Part shown: positions 6,402 through 11,029 of the stretch, in pieces
Position numbering within the stretch: position 1 is the stretch's first letter
How the letters are laid out: every line of letters starts with the position of its first letter
Source of the DNA: JBBDMW01 sp040878005
GTDB lineage: Bacteria > Chloroflexota > Dehalococcoidia > Lucifugimonadales > Lucifugimonadaceae
Direction of reading: 5' to 3'
Length of the DNA stretch: 11,029 bases
Assembly: GCA_040878005.1 (NCBI GenBank)
Contig: JBBDMW010000059.1
Location: forward strand, 1-11,029
Made by a program: the position numbers and the translations under genes
Notes under the pieces: generated by a model
Seen by the model: only the letters and a program-made list of their open reading frames with translations
Told to the model about the DNA's origin: nothing
Databases searched by the model: none

Positions 6402-9029
6402 CTACTTCTTCGCAGCCTCGGCCTTTGCTTCTGCCGGCTGATTAGTCGTAGCGCCAGCGCCGTTGCTGCCGCCCACACGGTCCAGCCCCTGCTCCAGCTT
6501 CTCAAGGCGTTCCTTGAGGCCACGGTTTTCGTCTTCCAGCTTCGAAAGGTCATCACGCAGCTTGTTCACATCGTCAGGAGCCGACTTGCCTTCGCGGATG
6601 CCCTTGATCGCCTCGCGGGCGCTTCGGATGATTCGACCGTCCAACTCGCGGTCCACCAGCCGCTGCAGCGCCGGTATTGCCGCCGGCGCCTTCAGCCGCT
6701 GCAACGCTCCCACCGCGTACAGCCGAACCCGGTACCAGCGGTCGTCCAGCAGGTCTACCAGGTGCTCCACCGACCGGTCGTCCTTCTCATCGCTCAGCCT
6801 GCCCAGCGCCGCCACGGCCGCCTCACGAGCACGCTGTGGCCGGCCATACTCGCTCCAGCCGGACGCAACCTCGCGGGCCTCATCGCTCCGGTCAGTCGTT
6901 CTAAGCTCAGCCAGGCCCGACAGCGCACCTGCACGGATCGCCTCCATGTGCGAATCCCGGTCCAACGCGCCCAGCAGCACGCCGTAGGCCTTGTCTGCCT
7001 TTGTCTTCCCCAGGCTGGCCGCTGCCGTGGATGCCACGTAGTAGCTTGGGTCGTCGCGAATCAGGTCAGATAGCGCATCCGCCGCCCTCTCGTCCTTGAA
7101 GTTGCCCAGCGCCTCCGCCACGCCTCGCCGCGCCTTCGGGTGCTCGACCCCGGCTGACTCTATAAGGGCGTCACGGGCCGCCTCTGTTCGAATATCTCCC
7201 AGCGCCCTGGCCGCAGTCACCTGCACGCCCCAGAACGTGTCGCCGTTCACAGCTTTCTTGAGCGCTTCGATGGCGTCCGGCGACGTCTGCTTGGCCAGCC
7301 CCTGTGCCGCTTCCACTCGGCCCACAACGTCCGAATCGTTCTCAAGCTGGTATATGAGCAGGTCCTTTGACTTCGTGAAGTCCAGCGACTTCACGACGCT
7401 GTATCCGGGATCGAACTGCACCATCTTGGGCCGGTCTTTGAGGACATACGTCAGCGCATGTTCCTTTTCCGTCAGCTTCGCCCTGAAGACCTGCCGGCCC
7501 TCGGATGTCTCGAACGCCACGTCCACGTTGGCCCTGAACGCTGCATTCTGCGACTGGCGCACGTTTACCGTGGCCAGCTTCGTGTCCTCGTCCCACGAAT
7601 AGCTGACCTTGAAGTTCGGGTGTCCGGAGCTGAACACCCACTGGTCAAAGAACCAGTCCAGGTTTCGCCCGGTCACCTCTTCCACGGCACGCTGCAGGTC
7701 CACTGTCAGCACATTCGTGCCCTTGTGCTTCTGCACATAGTGGCGGACCGTCTTGAAGAACAGCTTGTCGCCAAGCTCCCGGCGCAGCATGTGCAGCACC
7801 AGGCCGCCCTTCTCGTAAAGGTGCCGGTCGAATATATCCACCGGCCGGTTGTACGTGCGCTGCACTATTGGCCGCTGGTACCGTTCCGACTGGTAACCCC
7901 TCGACATCATCAGGATCTCGTACAGGTATTCGTCCTCGCCCAGGTGGTGCTGGTTCCATACCGCTTCGAAATACGTGGCGAACCCTTCGTTCAGCCATCC
8001 GTGCGCCCACTCGCGGCACGTCAGCAGGTCACCGAACCACTGGTGCACCGCCTCGTGCGACACCAGGAAATCAGATGAGAAGTCGAGGTGGGCGCGTTCA
8101 TCGTGAAGCGTCAGGTCCGTCTGGGTGGTGGCAGACGTGTTCTCCATGCCGCCGAAGATGAAGTCCTGCACCGCTACCTGCGTGTACTTGTCCCACGGGT
8201 ACGGCTCGCCAAACAGTTCCTCGTAGAGCTTTATCATCGCGGGCGTGTTGCCAAACGCCCGCCGCCCGTCTTCTTCCCTGCCTGGCTCACAGTAGAAATC
8301 TATGACCGGGTCCTGGTCCTGCAGGACCACGCGTGACAGCTTCCCCGCTGCCAGCGTGATCAGGTACGTGGCATGTGGCTTGTCCTGAAGCCAGTGGAAC
8401 GTGCGCTCCCCGCCATCCTCCGACTCGCCCACCAGCCGGCCGTTCGACACCGCTGTCCAGTCCGCGGGCACTGTGGCGATGATCTCGCTGGTCAGCCGGC
8501 CCTTTGGCTCGTCGATGCAGGGGAACCAGTGGTGGTTGTCCGTGTCCTGGCCCTGCGTCCATATCTGCACCGGTTTGTCGGGGTATCCGTCGTCCGGCCC
8601 GGTGAAGTAGATGCCCCGCTGCGGCGTGGCCACGTAGTCCACCGCCAGCGTGAAGTCGTTGCCTGCATCAAACTGCCTTGGCAGTTCAACGATCAGCCTT
8701 TTGCCTGTGACAGCGAAGTCCAACCCCTGGCCGTCCAGCTTCACCGAGTTGACCGCAGTGTCCACGGAGTCCAACTCAACCCGGTGTACGCCATCGATGA
8801 TCGGGGAGAGTGTCAGTTCAGCCAGCCCGATCACCTGCTTATTGTCCAGGTCGAACCGCACGGTGAGTTTCACATGGCTGACGTTGGCATTCCGGTCCTG
8901 CAGGTACTGCTTCCGGTCGCCAGGCAGGGCAAACGGGGCAGCCGCAAGAGCAGCAAGAGACGACTCTGATTCCTCCCCTTCGCGCCAGAAGTAACGGCTC
9001 TCATCACGCGGTCCCAGGATTCTCGTCAC
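6402..9029 (-). CDS. M1-family zinc aminopeptidase with C-terminal HEAT repeats and coiled coil
   Basis: An 875-residue metallopeptidase that should remove N-terminal residues from peptides. Residues 45-225 are the M1 N-terminal beta domain. The substrate-binding motif is GGMEN (293-297). Zinc is held by HEAVH (325-329) and Glu348 in WLNEGF, and Tyr405 in the LYEKGG segment fits the transition-state tyrosine. A beta domain follows to about 550. From about 555 to 812 there are roughly seven or eight HEAT-like helical repeats (for example VQVTAARALGDI, KARRGVAEALGNF, YRVRLYAVGALQRL) in place of the usual all-helical M1 C-terminal domain. Residues 820-850 are a charged heptad coiled coil and the tail is Ala/Glu/Lys-rich. 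There is no signal peptide, so it is probably cytoplasmic. Start is GTG 9027-9029 with a good Shine-Dalgarno. It is the first gene of a unit with the HicB-like gene. Confidence 0.92.
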   Translation of the reverse strand: MTRILGPRDESRYFWREGEESESSLAALAAAPFALPGDRKQYLQDRNANVSHVKLTVRFDLDNKQVIGLAELTLSPIIDGVHRVELDSVDTAVNSVKLDGQGLDFAVTGKRLIVELPRQFDAGNDFTLAVDYVATPQRGIYFTGPDDGYPDKPVQIWTQGQDTDNHHWFPCIDEPKGRLTSEIIATVPADWTAVSNGRLVGESEDGGERTFHWLQDKPHATYLITLAAGKLSRVVLQDQDPVIDFYCEPGREEDGRRAFGNTPAMIKLYEELFGEPYPWDKYTQVAVQDFIFGGMENTSATTQTDLTLHDERAHLDFSSDFLVSHEAVHQWFGDLLTCREWAHGWLNEGFATYFEAVWNQHHLGEDEYLYEILMMSRGYQSERYQRPIVQRTYNRPVDIFDRHLYEKGGLVLHMLRRELGDKLFFKTVRHYVQKHKGTNVLTVDLQRAVEEVTGRNLDWFFDQWVFSSGHPNFKVSYSWDEDTKLATVNVRQSQNAAFRANVDVAFETSEGRQVFRAKLTEKEHALTYVLKDRPKMVQFDPGYSVVKSLDFTKSKDLLIYQLENDSDVVGRVEAAQGLAKQTSPDAIEALKKAVNGDTFWGVQVTAARALGDIRTEAARDALIESAGVEHPKARRGVAEALGNFKDERAADALSDLIRDDPSYYVASTAAASLGKTKADKAYGVLLGALDRDSHMEAIRAGALSGLAELRTTDRSDEAREVASGWSEYGRPQRAREAAVAALGRLSDEKDDRSVEHLVDLLDDRWYRVRLYAVGALQRLKAPAAIPALQRLVDRELDGRIIRSAREAIKGIREGKSAPDDVNKLRDDLSKLEDENRGLKERLEKLEQGLDRVGGSNGAGATTNQPAEAKAEAAKK

Positions 9030-9033
9030 GTAT

Positions 9034-9040
9034 CTCTCCC
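9034..9040 (-). promoter_or_regulatory. Ribosome binding site of the M1 aminopeptidase
   Basis: The minus strand reads GGGAGAG followed by ATAC and the GTG start, so the purine core is 4-6 bases from the start codon. This fixes the GTG at 9027-9029 as the start rather than an internal codon. Confidence 0.65.
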
Positions 9041-9100
9041 GTAATCAGTTCTTGTCTTGTCACTCGCCAGGCGCGCCCAACCGGCCACAACGCACGTCCT

Positions 9101-9136
9101 GCCGTCAAAGCTTTGGCGGCCATACTCGACCGCCAA
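9101..9136. promoter_or_regulatory. Operator-like clustered inverted repeats at the aminopeptidase/HicB promoter
   Basis: Two dyads overlap here. The first is a 20-bp near-perfect palindrome, GCCGTCAAAG (9101-9110) against CTTTGGCGGC (9111-9120), with 9 of 10 positions symmetric. The second is TTGGCGG (9113-9119) against CCGCCAA (9130-9136), perfect arms 10 bp apart. Together they give three half-sites of the form CCGYCAA: two on the plus strand and the shared central one on the minus strand. The right-hand half-site touches the TATAAT box, so a bound protein would cover the predicted transcription start. This suggests repression of the peptidase-hicB unit. The region also lies 155-190 bp upstream of the probable start of the divergent NMO gene and might affect it too. 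Confidence 0.5.
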
Positions 9137-9141
9137 TTATA
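9136..9141 (-). promoter_or_regulatory. -10 box (TATAAT) for the aminopeptidase-hicB unit
   Basis: The minus strand reads TATAAT exactly, in a short A/T island of an otherwise GC-rich region, and would start transcription near 9129, about 100 bases before the GTG. The -35 position at 16-18 bp spacing (GGCAGT/GGGCAG) is poor, so the promoter may need an activator or a different sigma factor. The same island read forward (TTATAGG) could serve the divergent gene. Confidence 0.45.
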
Positions 9142-9280
9142 GGTACGTATCGGTCCCACTGCCCGGAGGATAGGCATACGGCCCATCATGCATTACCATG
9201 CCGCAACATCCTGTGTCGCCTCACCCGGACAACAACCGAATACCAGTGCGGTACGCCCGGACGCGCGTCAGCCGGGCACT

Positions 9281-9285
9281 GGAGG
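9281..9285 (+). promoter_or_regulatory. Ribosome binding site that sets the NMO start at 9291
   Basis: GGAGG lies 5 bases before ATG 9291. The earlier in-frame ATG at 9198 has no such sequence at a usable distance, and the 31 residues it would add are Pro/Arg-rich and unlike the family. Confidence 0.7.
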
Positions 9286-9290
9286 CCATC

Positions 9291-10274
9291 ATGCTAGCCA
9301 CCCGCTTCACCGGGCTCGTCGGCTGTGACATCCCGTTCCAGCAGGCGCCCATGGGCGCCGTCACCACTCCCGCCCTCGTCGCCGCTGTTGCCAACGCCGG
9401 CGGCGTGGGAATGCTGCCTCTCCAGGCCATGCCGCCGCAAATCGTATCGGCCACCCTGGATGACATAGCCCAGCGCACCAGCGGCGTCTTCGGCGTTACG
9501 TTCCTCATGCCCTTCTTCGACCGTGACTGCCTCGACGTCGCCGTTCAGAAGGCCCGCATCATTGATTTCTACTACGGCGATCCTGACCCCGCATTGATCG
9601 ATGTCGTCCACAGCGGAGGTGCGATCGCGTCGTGGCAGGTGGGTTCCGTCCGGGAGGGCCGCGCAGCGGCCGACGCCGGCTGCGACTTCATAATCGTCCA
9701 GGGCATTGAGGCCGGCGGCCGGGTGCGCGGCCAGGTAGCACTCTTCCCGCTCCTCACGGGCGTTCTGGATGAAGTGGACGTGCCGGTTGTCGCTGCCGGA
9801 GGCCTTGGTTCGCCCCGGAGTGTCGCCGCTGCATTCGCCGCTGGCGCAGACGCCGTGCGGATCGGCACCCGCCTCAACGCCAGTGAAGAGTCTGCGGCCC
9901 ATCCTGCGTACAAGCAGGCCCTCATCAATGCTGAACCACAGGACACCGTCCTCACGGATGAGTTCTCGGTCATGTGGCCCAACGGCCCTGAGCCGCACCG
10001 CGTCCTGAGGTCCAGTCTTGAGGCTGCCAGGGCATTTCAGGGCGATACAGTCGGCCAGATGCAGATCGGCCCCGAAACCCTTGAGGTGCCACGCCTGTCC
10101 GTCGTCTGTCCCAACACACACACCACTGGCGAAGTGGAGGCGATGGCCCTTTACGCTGGCCAGTCCGTCGGTGCGGTCAGGCAGGTCCAACCAGCCACGG
10201 AAATCATTGATGAGTTGATGAGTGGAGCGGAGCGGCTCCTATCCGTCCATCATCAAAAAGCACCGGCCGCCTGA
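9291..10274 (+). CDS. Nitronate monooxygenase (2-nitropropane dioxygenase) family flavoprotein
   Basis: From ATG 9291 the protein has 327 residues, the normal length for this FMN-dependent TIM-barrel family. It opens MLATRFTGLVGCDIPFQQAP, followed by the MG(A)VTTPALVAAVANAGG block (21-38) typical of the N-terminus. The FMN-site motif VQGIEAGGRVRG (136-147), the AAGGLGSPRSVAAAFAAGAD region (168-187) and IGTRLNASEES (191-201) all fit. The end, with the ALYAGQSVG segment (286-294), also matches. These enzymes oxidise nitronates such as propionate 3-nitronate to carbonyls and nitrite; related members are enoyl reductases (FabK) or uncharacterised. Position 144 is Arg (CGG), where the catalytic His of class I NMOs stands in AGGH. 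True NMO chemistry is therefore doubtful. It converges with the GNAT gene, 24 bp apart. Confidence 0.85.
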   Translation: MLATRFTGLVGCDIPFQQAPMGAVTTPALVAAVANAGGVGMLPLQAMPPQIVSATLDDIAQRTSGVFGVTFLMPFFDRDCLDVAVQKARIIDFYYGDPDPALIDVVHSGGAIASWQVGSVREGRAAADAGCDFIIVQGIEAGGRVRGQVALFPLLTGVLDEVDVPVVAAGGLGSPRSVAAAFAAGADAVRIGTRLNASEESAAHPAYKQALINAEPQDTVLTDEFSVMWPNGPEPHRVLRSSLEAARAFQGDTVGQMQIGPETLEVPRLSVVCPNTHTTGEVEAMALYAGQSVGAVRQVQPATEIIDELMSGAERLLSVHHQKAPAA

Positions 10275-10298
10275 CAACAAAATTACTGCCCAAACATC

Positions 10299-10940
10299 TC
10301 ACCCACCGGCATAGCGCCACATGTACCGGAACGTCACGGACCCCACATCATCAGACGCCACGGTGCGAAACCCGTGGCGCTCATAAAGGTCCATTGCCCC
10401 GGCTGTGTCCGTCTCCAGGTAGCACGACACGCCATCTGCGTCTGCCTGTTCCACGAACCGGGTCAGCATCAGGCCGCCAATGCCCTGCCGCTGGTGCGAT
10501 GGCGGAACGCCCAGCACCACCAGGTGCCGGTGCGGCCACTGCGGGTGCCGCTTGGCCGTCTGCCTGAACAGGGCGCCCGCCCGAAGGAACCTCAGCCCCA
10601 GCGACCGGACCGCGGCTACTGCGAGACGTACCGCTTCCAACCCGGTGGGCTCGCACTTTGGGGCGTCGGCATGGTGCAACACGCCCACGATCTGCCCTGC
10701 CCGATCCATCGCCACCAATGTCGTGCCGCCCGAATCGCTCAACGTCGCCTCATACAGCCGCCTCATCCGGCGTGCTGGCACGGGTATCGATGACCCGAAC
10801 ATCTCCATCGTTGCCGGGCTGCTTGAAAACGCCTCGCAAAGCACACGGGCCGCCTCCGGCCTCTCCCCCGGCAGCGTCCTCCGAACCTCAATATCGCCAT
10901 GTGTCACGTCAGGGCTGCCTTGCCTCGGCCAACACGCCAT
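10299..10940 (-). CDS. GNAT-family N-acetyltransferase
   Basis: A 213-residue protein. The acetyl-CoA site is motif A: the strand HLVVLGV (139-145), then HQRQGIGGLML (149-159), with the Q/R-x-x-G-x-G pattern holding the pyrophosphate. Motif B follows as LETDTAGAMDLYERHGF (175-191), the usual helix that ends near the acceptor side. The first 130 residues, including the arginine-rich helix 100-131, are the variable substrate half. GNAT enzymes transfer acetyl groups to amines of small molecules, antibiotics or proteins; the substrate here is not visible. The ATG at 10938-10940 lacks a near Shine-Dalgarno. GTG at codon 12, just before the DIEVRR strand where the fold seems to start, is an alternative. 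It converges with the NMO-family gene. Confidence 0.86.
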   Translation of the reverse strand: MACWPRQGSPDVTHGDIEVRRTLPGERPEAARVLCEAFSSSPATMEMFGSSIPVPARRMRRLYEATLSDSGGTTLVAMDRAGQIVGVLHHADAPKCEPTGLEAVRLAVAAVRSLGLRFLRAGALFRQTAKRHPQWPHRHLVVLGVPPSHQRQGIGGLMLTRFVEQADADGVSCYLETDTAGAMDLYERHGFRTVASDDVGSVTFRYMWRYAGG

Positions 10941-10959
10941 CGTGCAGTCATCGGCTCAT

Positions 10960-10989
10960 CCTATACCGCCCGTCAGCCAACATCATCAA
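10960..10989 (-). promoter_or_regulatory. Possible promoter of the GNAT gene
   Basis: On the minus strand TTGATG (10984-10989) and TATAGG (10960-10965) are 18 bp apart, each matching four of six consensus bases. A start near 10953 would leave only about 13 bases of leader before the ATG, consistent with the absence of a clear ribosome site. The rest of 10941-11029 shows no gene. Confidence 0.32.
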
Positions 10990-11029
10990 CAGCCATACAT
11001 CCAATCACGTTGTAACATTGTCCATCTCA

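Noticed and set aside
6463..6987. Long plus-strand frames opposite the aminopeptidase (also 7458-8078 and 8373-8969)
   Set aside because: They are antisense shadows of a well-supported gene with biased GC-rich codons; the translations have no domain features.
9198..9290. Longer NMO start at ATG 9198
   Set aside because: The extra 31 residues do not resemble the family, and GGAGG correctly placed before ATG 9291 explains the start.
9188..9325. Short upstream frame starting at ATG 9188 and overlapping the NMO start
   Set aside because: The frame is only about 45 codons with no recognisable product. The GGAGG at 9165-9169 is too far from it to support translation.
9294..10190. Minus-strand frame of 298 codons opposite the NMO-family gene
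   Set aside because: It is fully antisense to a gene with clear family motifs, and its translation is rich in His, Arg and Gly without any domain.

Overview
This is a GC-rich bacterial chromosomal window with eight complete protein genes and one gene fragment. It has no rRNA, tRNA, CRISPR array or insertion sequence that I can see. Four of the eight complete genes start with GTG. The gene mix (a cytosolic-looking M1 aminopeptidase with a HEAT-repeat tail, two tandem MFS exporters, a nitronate-monooxygenase-like flavoprotein and Ser/Thr/Pro-rich lipoproteins) would suit an uncultured Chloroflexota (Dehalococcoidia/SAR202-like) genome. That placement is an impression from gene content, not a demonstrated assignment.

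Layout. Positions 1-158 (+) hold the C-terminal end of a RibD/dihydrofolate-reductase-family protein. Next come two adjacent paralogous MFS transporters on the minus strand (1648-2961, then 238-1518), separated by a 129-bp spacer with two short hairpins and a purine-rich repeat tract. A gap of about 500 bp (2962-3467) without a convincing gene separates them from a divergent plus-strand lipoprotein (3468-4649). This lipoprotein converges on a membrane-anchored CAP-domain protein on the minus strand (4728-5804), and a strong 12-bp-arm hairpin sits between the two stop codons.

Upstream of the CAP gene lies a two-gene minus-strand unit: an M1 aminopeptidase (6402-9029) followed after 8 bp by a full-length HicB-type antitoxin-like protein (5944-6393). 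No HicA toxin gene accompanies it. The promoter region of this unit (about 9101-9141) has a consensus TATAAT box overlapped by clustered inverted repeats that look like a repressor operator. Divergent from it is a nitronate-monooxygenase-family gene whose real start is probably 9291. It converges with a GNAT acetyltransferase gene (10299-10940, minus).

How the genes work together. The MFS pair are probably drug or metabolite exporters that arose by duplication. The lipoprotein and CAP protein are both envelope-exposed. The aminopeptidase and HicB are probably co-transcribed, and HicB is a natural candidate to bind the operator-like repeats. I see no clear new defence or mobile system. The most interesting points are the HicA-less HicB tied to a peptidase, the operator-like repeats at that unit's promoter, and an NMO-family enzyme with Arg where the catalytic His normally sits.
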